Shown in pieces: positions 38,489 to 49,213 of a stretch of DNA of 64,000 bases. Numbering within the stretch: position 1 is the stretch's first letter; every line of letters begins with the position of its first letter. The notes under the pieces were generated by a model. The model was not told the origin of the DNA. It ran no database searches and was given only the letters and a program-made list of their open reading frames with translations. Both the position numbers and the translations under genes were made by a program. The DNA is from Cubamyces lactineus (Eukaryota; Basidiomycota; Agaricomycetes; Polyporales; Polyporaceae), in contig JACDTU010000015.1 of the NCBI GenBank assembly GCA_022376465.1, forward strand, positions 124,001 to 188,000, given 5' to 3'.

Positions 38489-39528
38489 ATCGCTCACCCG
38501 ATCCGCAGCCGCCTACTTGTTTAAATCGTACACGGACAGGCGCGGAGCAAGCCCATCTGGTCCCTATCGCTGCCTTATGCGGTCCGCCATATACCATACG
38601 CAGACACCACCCAGATGCACCAATCGCAGCCCACGCAGCGCACCACCCAGATCGGGCTCACAGGCGCCCGCTTGCGGGGAAGAACACACAGCGCGGGTCG
38701 TCACTGTCTTCTCGCGGCGGACCGCCCCGTGGTGCTACGTCGGCCTGTCACCGTCCCGTAAGCGGCCTATACAGTCTCCCGCAGCCATTACAAGTGTCGT
38801 GATGTCCTGGCAGCTTGGCACTACAAACTGAATGGCACGACGTGCAACGAGGAGTGCCTCGTTGGGACCGGTCGGCTTTGTCCACCAGAACGCCTCGTCG
38901 TGACTCCTCTTGCAGAATCCAAACCCGGGTTCTGTGGGAGCATTAGTTTACTGATCGAGCTTAATAGCCTTCGCTCACCACCCGACCCACCCCGAAAGCT
39001 TGTGTTCCCAATCTCCGAAACGACAAAGTGCCGCAACGGGTTGTGCAGTCTCCAGATTAACTCGTGCTGCCGTCATCCGCGAGCTGTAGGATGTCACACA
39101 ACATGTCTCGGGGTCTCGGGACCGGCTTTCGCACCTTCTGTGCAGGGACGTCCCTGACCTGAACGCCTGAGGCCTGATTGCTCGGCTCCCCACTCCGGGG
39201 TGAGTGCGAAAAGTGCGCAAGGAACAAACCATCTCCCGTCCTCTCGGCGGCAAAACGTCAACTACACCGTGGTGCTGCCACGAGACGCGTCCACCACATG
39301 TTTAGCCCGACACTTGGCCTTTCACAGACACGTTCGATGCGTCTGATAAACTAGGAGCAGTTCGACATGCATGCACTATAGAGTTCAGCTCGCAGGGAAA
39401 CCTGGATAGTATGTGACGCGGCCAAGGTATGTAGTAAGGCGTAAAGGATACGCAACTTGTGAAGTATCTCCTACAGAGCACCGTTTGTCAATATTTGATA
39501 TCAGTATGCTAATTGAGTCAAAAGGTAT
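38489..39528. other. Intergenic, no gene seen
   Basis: Only short ORFs between the FAD oxidase promoter and the tRNA pair. Confidence 0.5.
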
Positions 39529-39612
39529 GGGCACATGGTGTAGTTGGTTATCACATCCGCTTAGCATTCGTGCACTTGCGGGGGGTGCTGGGTTCAATTC
39601 CCAGTGTGTCCA
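39529..39612 (+). tRNA. tRNA-Ala (anticodon AGC) with 10-nt intron
   Basis: Acceptor GGGCACA/TGTGTCC, anticodon stem TCCGC/GCGGG, loop TTAGCA|T with a 10-nt intron (TTCGTGCACT, 39567-39576) at the standard 37/38 position, and T-arm CTGGG-TTCAATT-CCCAG. A T6 run follows at 39622. Confidence 0.92.
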
Positions 39613-39832
39613 GAGTTTTGATTTTTTCCCTCAAGTCCGGTGTGCTCTTCGTAAGGTTTCGTGGTTGTAGTGAATCAGCGCGCAACCCGTAGAGTGACAA
39701 CTCTCATGTATATGGTGCCTCTTCCAGCTTGAAGCTTTTTACCTATCACTGGCAAGAGGGGACTTATTGATGGTCAAGTTCAGTCACTCCGTCCGAGGTG
39801 GGTGAGCGGTACCAGGGTGGGTTGCAAAAATT

Positions 39833-39906
39833 TGGCCAACGCCGGGATCGAACCGACGACCTTGGCGTTATTAGCACCACGCTCTAACCAACTGAGCTAG
39901 TCGGCC
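39833..39906 (-). tRNA. tRNA-Ile (anticodon AAT)
   Basis: Same 74-nt gene as at 3936 with an intact T-stem (CCGGC). A T5 run follows on the minus strand. It lies head to head with YSPSP member F, as the copy at 3936 does with member A. Confidence 0.95.
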
Positions 39907-40035
39907 GTTATAAATGGAGTTCATATACGCAATCCGATCGACGCCACATTTGAACCTACTGGCTGCCAAAGTTGAATCTAAATATGAACCGCTCGTTGCC
40001 GCTCGTCCTGCTCTTCTGCTTGTGCCATGGTCCTG

Positions 40036-40069
40036 GGCCTTGTCTGCGAATACAATAACATCGACATGG
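40036..40069 (+). promoter_or_regulatory. YSPSP upstream motif of member F
   Basis: CCTTGTCTGCGAATACAATA followed by ACATCG, about 170 bp before the ATG at 40230. Confidence 0.5.
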
Positions 40070-40229
40070 TACTCGCTGGTTCAAGTCGGGGCAGCCTCTA
40101 TTGTCGTGTCTCAGGTTATCTCCGGGAGCGGAATCTCGATTCTCTCTCCCAACTTCCACGTCCCCGCCACTCGCTCTCTCAAGTTTCTTCGAGCTGACAG
40201 TGTCTCCTCACTAAGACTATCGTATCGCC

Positions 40230-41607
40230 ATGGCACAGTCCGATGGGTTTCGAGCTGACAGCAAGATCTTCTACAGCCCTAGCCCAAGATCGTACGCAGT
40301 CATACGGCTGAATCCAGAGGAACTGGTTCGGCCGTTTAACGACCCCCAGGCCTTGCTTGAGGCTCAAGCCATGCGACCAAAGTCATATTTGATCTACTTA
40401 CAACTGGTAGGCCAGCACAACACAGATTATTTGCATGCTTCTGATTACTCGTTTGTAGGAGAGAGCGCTTCCATGGCCAGATCAGCCGTGGTACAGGTTT
40501 GAGATTGAACCCATTGCGACCACTCTGCGACCGGGAGACGAGGCGCGAGGCATCACATCCGATATGTGCATTCCTATCTTCCCGAACACCAATCATCCGA
40601 ATGGACGTGAATCTTTGAAGCCTTCGCCGGAGGGTCTCTTCCCGTACGACAACTGCTATCATTGGTTCCAAGCAAAGACCGTGGATGTCCGCATCAGGGC
40701 TCGACCGGAGATGTTCGACGAGACGAACGCTGTGTCGATAAGCGTGCGCACTCGGATACGGACTTTGATGCGGCTCTTGGAAGAAGACGACGACAAGATG
40801 TTTGCGCGCCTCCAGGAGCTGCGTCAAGCAGATTCTGCTGCAATACATCCGCCACCGGGAAGCGTAGCAGATGTGTCTCAGCCTATCGACGCTTCGGCCT
40901 CTTGCTATGGTGCTCGACATCATCCTGCAGAGCTCGAGCCGCCACCGGGAAGCGTAGCAGATGTGTCTCAGCCTATCGACGCTTCGGCCTCTTGCTATGG
41001 TGCTCGACATCATCCTGCAGAGCTCGAGGACGCCGAAGCCTCCTCTGTACGCTCGGATGCCACTACTTTGCATGGCAGACCATCGAATCACAGCCTCGAC
41101 GACTTGGCCGCGATGGACATCTTCAGCGGCCCCAACGACGACGTCGATCTGGTACCTCTCGTCGACCTCTGGATCTCTGAGCTCGGAGATCATCTCAAAC
41201 AAGAGGATATCCCGACCCCGCAGGAGATGTATGCCGAGTTCGATCACACCGCGCAGTGAGTTGCTAGACTACGAAGGAAGCCAGCACTGACCGTGTATCA
41301 CTTCTACCACAGGATCGTCAAAGACGCTCGTATCAGAGCCTACGCGGCGCTCACAGCGCCTGCGCAGCTCGAATCCGACGACGGATCCGACGCAGGTATC
41401 AGAGAACGCCACAGAGAGCGCAGCTTCCGTGGTAAGCCACTCTCTGCCTCACAGCTTACTCTCGACGTCGTCCACTGACACGAGACTTCGTGCTTCTTAG
41501 TAACAGGGCCAGCCAAGCCTTGGAGGAAGCTGCGCGAGCGAGCGAAACGGTTTTCCTCCCGGCTCGAGAAGCTGCTCTGTCCTCCTTATTTGCTCATCTG
41601 GCCTTGA
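40230..41607 (+). CDS. YSPSP-family protein, member F, with 30-aa tandem duplication
   Basis: Exons 40230-40406, 40459-41255, 41313-41431, 41501-41607; 399 aa, all four exons in the family phases (0, 2, 1). Conserved blocks: IFYSPSPRSYAVIRLNPEEL, PWPDQPWYRFEIEP, TSDMCIPIFPNTNHPNG, DNCYHWFQAKTVDVRIRARP, then the variable linker, which here carries an exact 90-bp duplication, then SLDDLAAMDIFSGPNDDVDL, VDLWISELGDHLKQEDIP, KDARIRAYAAL and the tail KPWRKLRERAKRFSSRLEKL ending LLIWP. It appears fully intact and is a good reference for the family. Function unknown. Confidence 0.88.
40849..41028 (+). repeat. Perfect 90-bp tandem duplication inside member F
   Basis: Copies 40849-40938 and 40939-41028 are identical. 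Each encodes 30 residues beginning PPPGSVADVSQPID, so the frame is kept. Located in the variable linker. Confidence 0.97.
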
Positions 41608-42090
41608 TCTTGCCACTGCATTTATATGATACCCCGTTCCGTACGGTGTTCTAGACAACGTCGCTATGCTTGATAAACTAGAGACGATATCGGTATAGTG
41701 CCACACTCCAAATAACTGCACACAAGTCGGGACCGCACCAGCTAGCATCGCACATTGAGATTTGTCGTATTTCTTCTGCTGACTACCACCGCCGTTGCTC
41801 CAACTATGTGCGTTTGGCGAGTGCCTAGAATGATTGCGACGTCCATCAACTCCTTGTACTTTCCAGCCTGAGCTCGAGTCGCTATTGTGCGCTAGACAAC
41901 GTCGCAAGACTAGACGCCTCAGACTCATTCCTTAGGCTCTTCGCAGCTCCTTTCTCAAGTACAAACGCAAGCTCTCAGGATAATAAATCATTGCATAGAC
42001 AAGGAGGTGATGTTCTGCCATTATCGCCGCCGTCGCAGACAATTGGCGGTGATGGCAACTGCGGCATAAGGTCACAGCCAGAGTTAGAGT
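41608..42090. other. Intergenic between members F and G
   Basis: No gene seen. Confidence 0.5.
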
Positions 42091-42122
42091 CGCCTTGTCT
42101 GTACACACAATAACATCGCCCG
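42091..42122 (+). promoter_or_regulatory. YSPSP upstream motif of member G
   Basis: CCTTGTCTGTACACACAATA followed by ACATCG, about 165 bp before the ATG at 42281. Confidence 0.5.
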
Positions 42123-42280
42123 TCTGCCGGTCGTTATCGTGATGCTCTACAGATTCGTCGGCCACTGTTATGAACGCTTCCGCTCTTCACGGTCTTTAAC
42201 ACGAAGCTCTTGCTCGCCCTGTCCTCGCTTCCTCAGCTACCACTTTACGCTCTTCTTGAACGACGCCGCCAAGTAGTGCC

Positions 42281-44566
42281 ATGGGCTGCTCCGACGCTGA
42301 TTCTATCGGACATTTATTCTATAGCCCAAGTCCTAGGTCGTATGCTGTCATTCGTCTAGACCCTGTGGAAATGGTCCGGCCGTTCCACGACGCCCAGGCT
42401 TTGCTTCAGGCTCAAGCTATGCGACCCAAATCATATCTCATTTTCCTACATCTGGTAAATTCTCGAACATCGAACGCCGCATACCACTCATACTTTGCGT
42501 GCAGGAGAGGGCGCTCCCATGGCCAGATCAGCCATGGTACAGGTTCGAGATTGAGCCGGTGGCGAGTTCTTTACGACCAGAAGATCATACGCGAGGGATT
42601 ACCTCCATCAGGAAAATCCCCCCGGGCGAATAAGCGCTAAATGAGCGCTCACACGCTACTAATTTGCTAATCACCACTAATCTTGAGTATAATCTGAATA
42701 ACTGCCCAGAACACGCTAGAGAGGTGTACACGACTGCAATCTTGCGATATTATTTGCATATGCAGCCATAATTGTGCTGGGTGGATGTCGATTTCGACTG
42801 CAGTGTGCAAGTCTTCGAGTTTTGTGCGTGCTCAAGGGTGACAAGCGCCCGTGACATAAAACACGTGGCATGGTTCACATCCCCACAGGTGCGCTGACGT
42901 GGCCCGCGCAACTTGTCCTCTGACCACCACCATTACGACTACGACTGCTTGTAGCTGCATACCGTAAGCTCACCCACTACCTCAGGTTCTCAGTAACCAG
43001 CTAGCCCTCATGACCAACTCTTTGCTCTACATGCTACACGTTCTGCTCTAGCTAGGTGACTGTCTCTGGTGCATCCCGAAGGTACATATGTATGTACACC
43101 GCTACTCCTCCGGTTCATAATCATCAGGGACGTTCCAGTGTATTGGACAGCCATCTACTCAGGTGAGTTACTTTTGTTACCTGCACGTCATTGTCAGCTG
43201 CCAGACAGGGCTTGCGGCGGGTGAGGCAATTCCTGCAACGGTACCTAAGGTCAGTATGTGCCCTAGCTTTGTATAGTGAACTCATGTCTGACTAGTGTCT
43301 GGCTTAGCGGTCTTCCCATAACGAGGCCTGTCTGTATCATCAAGTAGCAGCTACACATCCGGTACGTTACCAGGTGTACAGACAGTAGTATGCGTGACCG
43401 AGTAGAATAGTTTACTGTTGTATTACAACTTCGTTTGAATATATGAGCTATGTACTGCTATGCGAGCTGCGTTGGTGTGAACAGTAAGGCTGCATGGTGG
43501 CTACTGTACGGAAACATCCCTCCTTTAACTGTCTATTCCAGTAAAATATGCCACTAATTAGCAATGGACTCAAGTATTTAGCGATAACTGACTAATCGGG
43601 AAAATGAGCGAACATGTTCGCCCATTTTCACTCATTTGCTTGGGGGAATTTTCCTGATGTCCGACATGTGCACCCCGATCTTCCCAAACACCAGCCATCC
43701 TACCGGACGCGAGCCTCTGAAGCCCGAACCGGAGGGTCTCTTCCCATATGACAACTGTTATCATTGGTTCGCAGCGAAACTAGTGGACGTCCGCATCAAA
43801 AGTCGAGCGGAAGAGTTCGACGAGACCAACGCCGTCGCGTTGAGCGTTCTCACCCGGATACAGATGGTGCAGTCCTGGGAGCAAGACAATAGACAGACGA
43901 TAGAAAATTGCAAAACGCTCCACCCAGCGGGCCCTACGGAAATCCGTTCGCCGTTGGAGGACGTGCAAGCTGCGTCTCAGGCCGCCGACGCAGAGTTCGA
44001 AGAAGCCGAAGCCTCTTCCTTATGCTCGGCTCGCAGCAGTCACTTAAACCACAGTCTCGACGACTTAGCCGCGATGGACATCTTCAGCGGCCCCAACGAC
44101 GACGTCGATCTGGTGCCTCTCGTCGACCTCTGGATTTCAGAGCTTGGAGATCACCTCAAGCAGGAAGACATCCCGGATCCTCAGGAGATGTATGCCGAGT
44201 TCGACCACATCGCGAAGTGAGTTGCTAGACCACGAGAGGGGATCAGCTCTGACCATAAACCCTCCGCCGCAGGATTATCAAGGAAGCTCGTATCCGATCC
44301 TACGCTGCGCTCACGGCGCCTGCGCAGGCCCCCGACGACGAATCATCCATCGAGCATCCTGAGGAATGTCACCGTAGAGCCAAGCCCAATCTCAAGAGTA
44401 AGCCGTTCTTGAGTTTGCCCCACCTACTCCTCTCGATGTTTGCTGATGCGATACTCCATGTTTCCCAGTTATGAGGTCAGCCAAATCCTGGGGGAAACGA
44501 GCGAAACGGTTATCCTCTCGGCTAGGGAGGCTGTTCTTCCCCCCTTACCTCCTCCTCTGGCCTTGA
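42281..44566 (+). pseudogene. YSPSP-family member G, split by a transposon
   Basis: Exons 42281-42454, 42505-42606 joined after the insertion to 43663-44216, then 44273-44397 and 44469-44566. The host gene is otherwise clean: LFYSPSPRSYAVIRLDPVEM, PWPDQPWYRFEIEP, then the break at TRGITS|DMCTPIFP, NCYHWFAAKLVDVRIKSR, SLDDLAAMDIFSGPNDDVDL, KEARIRSYAAL and a tail ending PYLLLWP. Reading into the element reaches a TAA after eight codons, so the gene is disrupted. The lack of other lesions points to a recent insertion. Confidence 0.88.
42607..43659. mobile_element. Non-autonomous DNA transposon, about 1.05 kb, with imperfect terminal inverted repeats
   Basis: Ends are ATCAGGAAAATCCCCCC on the left and the inverse of ATCAGGAAAATTCCCCC on the right. 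Inverted similarity extends about 40 bp with several G/A and C/T differences. TCC flanks both sides (42604-42606 and 43660-43662), a probable 3-bp target duplication, judged against the uninterrupted paralogues. No transposase ORF. Superfamily not assigned. Confidence 0.8.
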
Positions 44567-44628
44567 AACCGCCCTTTAATTGGCTTATTGTATACCACGC
44601 TATGCAGAAATTGTCCCTATATTGATAC

Positions 44629-45668
44629 CTAATACATTGAAGTCAAGTTTCGGTCGGCGTAGTGAGGTATGGCGTGAAAATGTCTCCAAGGGCCCACTAG
44701 CCGCACATGCGGCGGGGCAAGGCCGATGTATAGCAAGACGACAATATCAAGTGGCATAGGAAGATCATCGGTCTTCGGAATCTTCAGCCGGCGAGGCCCT
44801 TGTCGGTCACCGAACGTCGCTGTGGGCCATACTTCGCGCAAAGTCTTCGCATCAACGAGAGGGTGACCTGCAATATCTACGAGTGCCCAGAATCCCTGGA
44901 GGACGCCCTCAAGTGCCGCTATCGAATACCCTTTTGTATGCCGGTGAACGCGATGTATCGTTAAGTTCGTTGGTGTGTTGGAAGGTATAAGGTTACGACT
45001 CACGTAGAGTATCAAATCTCTGCTATCTTCGTCGGTAGGCTTGGCAGAGTCTTCAGGCTCAGTGAAGAGATAAGATGCGTGTCGGTGCAGGTACTTATAT
45101 GCGGAGAGAATACAGCCGCCAGGTTCACTGAGGAAGCAATAGGCACGCCGTTTCATGACAGTGAGATCTATGACGCAGATTCATCGTCACTGAGGTGCGA
45201 TTTGGCTGAAGGGGTTGTCAATAAATTTGGAAAACGGCGGCCATGCAAGCAATACGCACCTTTGTCCCAGCAGCTCTTCCTCGCATCCATCAGTCCGGCG
45301 GTGAACGTGCTACCACTCTGATACGACTGATGCTCAAGATCTGTCGTCCGGCTTACTGACAAGAGGGAGACGGTGTAAGGACAAGGCACAGCAGGGTAAT
45401 AGAACCCCAACAACGGAACAACGGCAAGCCTGTCCTCTTCACAGTACTGATTATGCTCCATAAGTCGTGATTCGTCGCGTACAATTGCTGCGTTCTCCTT
45501 CTGGAGGAGAAGATTGAAGAATCGATGTAAGGCTTCGAGGGGCTTTGTATGGTCACACCACTGGTGGTAGAACGCTCCAATGCATAGATACTTGTCTGTT
45601 GACGAGCCGGGCACGTTCAGCGATACAGGCACACGTGCAATGAGGAAAACCTGGAAGCGTCGCCCCAT
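44629..45668 (-). pseudogene. Truncated, frameshifted copy of the 45.9-48.5 kb gene
   Basis: Exon 1 (45668-45260) matches the intact neighbour: RRFQVFLIARVPVS, IGAFYHQWCDHTKPLEALHR, PAVPCPYTVSLLSVSRTTDL, FTAGLMDARKSCWDKG, with the same phase-1 donor. Exon 2 carries a 1-nt deletion near 45180 that separates its start from MKRRAYCFLSEPGG. The third part (GFWALVDIAGHPLVDAKTLR, LPMPLDIVVLLYIGLA) then stops matching and ends at 44629, so about 600 C-terminal residues are missing. A 15-nt G run sits just before its ATG (about 45682-45696). Confidence 0.8.
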
Positions 45669-45929
45669 GACGTAGACACGGAGGGGGGGGGGGGGGAGTT
45701 ACTGAGCAATCCACAGACAGGCTGAAACAGCAAGACAGGACGGAGGGGTAGAGGCCAAGAGACGACCCGGCATCTCGCCTCGCAGCGAACTGTGGAACGC
45801 GATCGTGAGATACATCGATGGCAGAGCCACATGCTCGGCAGCAGTACTAGTAACGACGTGCTGCCCAGTGTTCAGTGAGGGATACTCACTCGCGCCCTCC
45901 TTCGCAAGGACTACATACGCGTTCCAGTC

Positions 45930-48541
45930 TTAAGCCGCAATCCAGCCCAGTCCGTCCCCGAACGAGCCCGCGAAGAAGTTGGGTAAGCTGCCCGGTCGCT
46001 GCGCCGGATACCTCGCATCCAGCTTCTCCTCCTTCTGTTTCTTCGTCATCGGAAACAGCTGCATATCCGGCACCTCGTCCTGCCCAAGGAGCGGACACAC
46101 GAGCTCGCCCGATACTGGGTCCCGCGTGTCGAGGATCCGTTCGAGCTCTCTGACAGCGACTTCGTCGGGCACCGGCCGGCCTTCGTCCGCCATACAGCGC
46201 AGGAAGCCCCTGAGGTCGTATACCTTCGCATCGGGTAGGATCTCCCACCCGAACATCGCCGTCTTGACGCTAGGGTCGGCCGACTCGGGAAGATCGACAC
46301 TACCAAAGCTGGTACAAGACGGGCCGTCCTCGGGCGCGCCCGTTCGCTCGATGAAGCCAGGGCTGTTGTTGAGGACCTCGTAGTAGACAAAACCCCAGCA
46401 GTTCCTGCCCGGGTCGGACCGTCCTTTGCGACGGTGGTCCCAATCGAAGCAGAACGTCCACGTGCCTGAGATCTCGCCCTGATTCTGAGGAAGATTAATC
46501 ATATCCTGTAGAGGCATGCTGACAATCCATCGTTCGCTCCAAAGCTCGCCGGGCTTGCGCGCAGCGCAGGAGAAGGTCGCGTGAATGAGCATGTTCGCGG
46601 TCATGTAGAACGGGAAGCCGTTTGACGGCATCGCGAACTCGTTTGGGCCCGCGCGGACGCGCGACATGAAGGACGCGTCGTCCTTCCACAGCCTGACCGA
46701 CTCTCCGTAGTCGTGTTCGCGGAACGCGAGGGGGAGGATGTCGATAAGCGCCTGCACGATCTGCGCGGGCGTGCAGAACGGTAAGGAAACCCACGGTGGC
46801 GGATCCGACATCGTGCGGGTGAGGTACATGAACGCGAACGACACAGGGACATGCGGGCGGGGACACTCGGCGCCTGGGCATACCAGGAAGAGCGGACAGA
46901 GCAGGCTTTCCAGCTGGTAGAACCGCTCTGGGTTCCTCATGACGAGCTCCTGAACATCTGGGCCTTCGAAGTGCATGACATGGAGCCGTCTCAGTGAAGG
47001 GAGCTCGGAAATGATATGAAGGATGTCGGCTTCTACAAGCGCGAAGTTCCAACTCAACGAGAGAGCTTCAATGTCGGGAAATCTGTTCGCAAGGTGTATG
47101 ACTTGGTCTGCGGAGAGCGTATGGTCGGATATGTCGAGGAAGGGTCCGACGCCAAGTTCTTGTAGAACGTATGCGAGCGCTTCGACCAGGCTATCTGGAA
47201 TGGGGCCTAAGGTCTGCAGGAGCAGCTGTAAAGCTTTCGCGGGATGCAGGATATGAGCTATACGTTGAAGCGACGGCTGTGACATCCATGCACGGAGCCG
47301 ATCGAGTGCATCGGACGAGCCGCTCAGGAAGCTGTCGAGTGGAGGCATAGGAGGGGCGCCTTCAAGCCGTTCGTACTCGATACTCCAATGCATGAGTGTC
47401 TCGGCATTGGTGGCCGCGAAGTAGGTAGGCGCCATGAACGATTGGCGATGTGGAGGTGGATCGAGGACATACTCGAACGGGCGAGCGTTTGAGAGGATAC
47501 GTACGACCGCGTTGACGCGCCGACATATGTCCTCGAGGGTACCTTGAGGCTCGTAGGGAGGCAAGATGGCCTTGCCAATAGCCTCGTGGCATTCGCTGGA
47601 TTTGAAGTCACTCTTCAGAATCTCCAGGTCAGCCGCCGACGCAAGACCCAGATACAACGAAATGATGATATCCAGAGGCATCGGCAAGTCTTCCGACTCT
47701 GGAACCTTGAGTTGCCTGTAGCCAGGTCTGTCATTGAACGTCTCTGTTGGCCAAACCTCCCGTAGAGTCTCCGCCGGTATGAGCGGATGTCCTCCCAATT
47801 CGACCAGTGACCAGAAGGCGTCGAGAGCGTCCATAAAGCATCCCTGCGCCCATTCTGACGAGATCAAATGAGCTTCAATCAGAAATGCATTACAATGGCG
47901 AGGGACAGATCGTCACCTTTCGTGCGATCAGCTTCCTCCACAGCGTCTCCAGATTGTATCGAGCGGAAGGCGCCGTTGGTATGCTCGCGAAGGTACTGAT
48001 AGGCCGAGAGCGGAGGCCCACCAGGCTTACTTGCAAAGCAGTAGGCCGGTCTCTTGAGGTCGGTGATGTCTATGATGCAGATACCTTCGTCATTCTGCGT
48101 AATTCGCGCTGGGGATTCATACGCACGTTAGGTGATGTATCTATACTTCAGGTGACTATCGCACTGACCTTTTGCCCAGCACGGCTCTCTGGCGTCCATA
48201 AGCCCCGCTGTAAATGAGTTGCTGCTCAAGAATGTCTGATGCTCGAGATCAGTCGTCCAGCTGATTGCGAGAAGTGACAAGGTGTAGGGACAGGGAACCG
48301 CCGGGTTGTACAGCGTCGGCTTGACATCATCAAGAGTCCGTGCGAGTAATCGCAGTTCATCGCGCACTACGATTGCATTCTCGTCCTGGCGGAGGAGCGT
48401 GAAGAAGCGATGCAACGCGTGAAGAGGCATGGTCTCGAAACACCACTGGTGGTGATACGCGCCTATGCATTGGTAGCTGAGCCTCTTTGGCGTTCGTGCC
48501 GGACAACGCGCGATGAGATAGACCTGGAACCGTTGGCCCAT
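45930..48541 (-). CDS. Unknown basidiomycete protein, 835 aa
   Basis: Exons (high to low) 48541-48169, 48108-47917, 47872-45930; phases 1 and 1. Not recognised. N-terminal module GQRFQVYLIARCP, CIGAYHHQWCFETMPLHALH, FTAGLMDAREPCWAKG, then ITDLKRPAYCFASKPGGPPL. Middle: GHPLIPAETLREVWPTETFN and LPMPLDIIISLYLGLA. A leucine-rich-repeat-like stretch (LANRFPDIEALSLSWNF, HIISELPSLRRLHVMHF) lies about residues 450-500. The C-terminal part has CFDWDHRRKGRSDP, DARYPAQRP and a Gly-rich end. No signal peptide, membrane span or catalytic motif stands out. A truncated paralogue lies downstream in the same orientation and a miniature transposon sits about 200 bp upstream. Confidence 0.82.
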
Positions 48542-48747
48542 TCTGATGCGCAAGAGGAGCAGGATCTCGGGGCGGGAGAGGGGGAAGAAAGGGGCTCTAT
48601 GAGAGTGACTGGGTGAACTTCGGGACCTGAGATCTGAAGGGGAGGTACTCGTCGAGGCTCGATCTAATCTCAATCGTCCTTCACACCGCCCGCCGGAAGC
48701 ATTGTGAACGTGCGATGCAGAATGACAGATGCGCAGATACCTTAGTA

Positions 48748-49211
48748 CAGTCGACACCCTCTTAACCCATAGCAATCGGGAAGGTCAATTTCCTATGGGT
48801 TTTCGCAGGTTATGGGGTAGGAGGAAAGCGCTTATTTTAGCGCCCTCAACTAGCGCTCAATATTTATATAAGCGCCCTTTCTACCGACCGGAGGCGCCCG
48901 TAAATAGTCCAGTGCAGAGACATGGCATAGCTGGTGAGGCCGCTCAAGGCATTCGTTTCCAGCATTATAAGTAGTGATTATCATCTGTATCCAGGTAGCA
49001 TGCCCGGATGGCTTACTTTCATTCAACAATACCCCTCGGGTAAGCTGTCCCCATGGGTTATTGACCTGGAATTTCGTATGGGGTATGGGGTATTACAGGA
49101 TTATGGGTTATGGGTTTGATTTGCCCCTATCCCAAGTCGGGAAAGGCATTTTTCTATGGGTTATCGCAGGTTATGGGCTATGAGGGGTATGTGTTAAGAG
49201 GGTGTCGACTG
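48748..49211. mobile_element. 464-bp TA-flanked miniature element (Tc1/mariner-like MITE)
   Basis: Inverted ends CAGTCGACACCCTCTTAAC (19 bp exact, 24 bp with one mismatch), with TA on both sides (48746-48747, 49212-49213). No coding capacity. Just inside the ends lie about 50 bp of similar sequence in direct orientation (48774-48822 and 49134-49184, with TATGGGTT and CGCAGGTTATGGG). The interior is rich in TATGGGTTAT words and AGCGC blocks. TA target and CAGT-type ends suggest Tc1/mariner/pogo mobilisation (inference). Confidence 0.82.
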
Positions 49212-49213
49212 TA

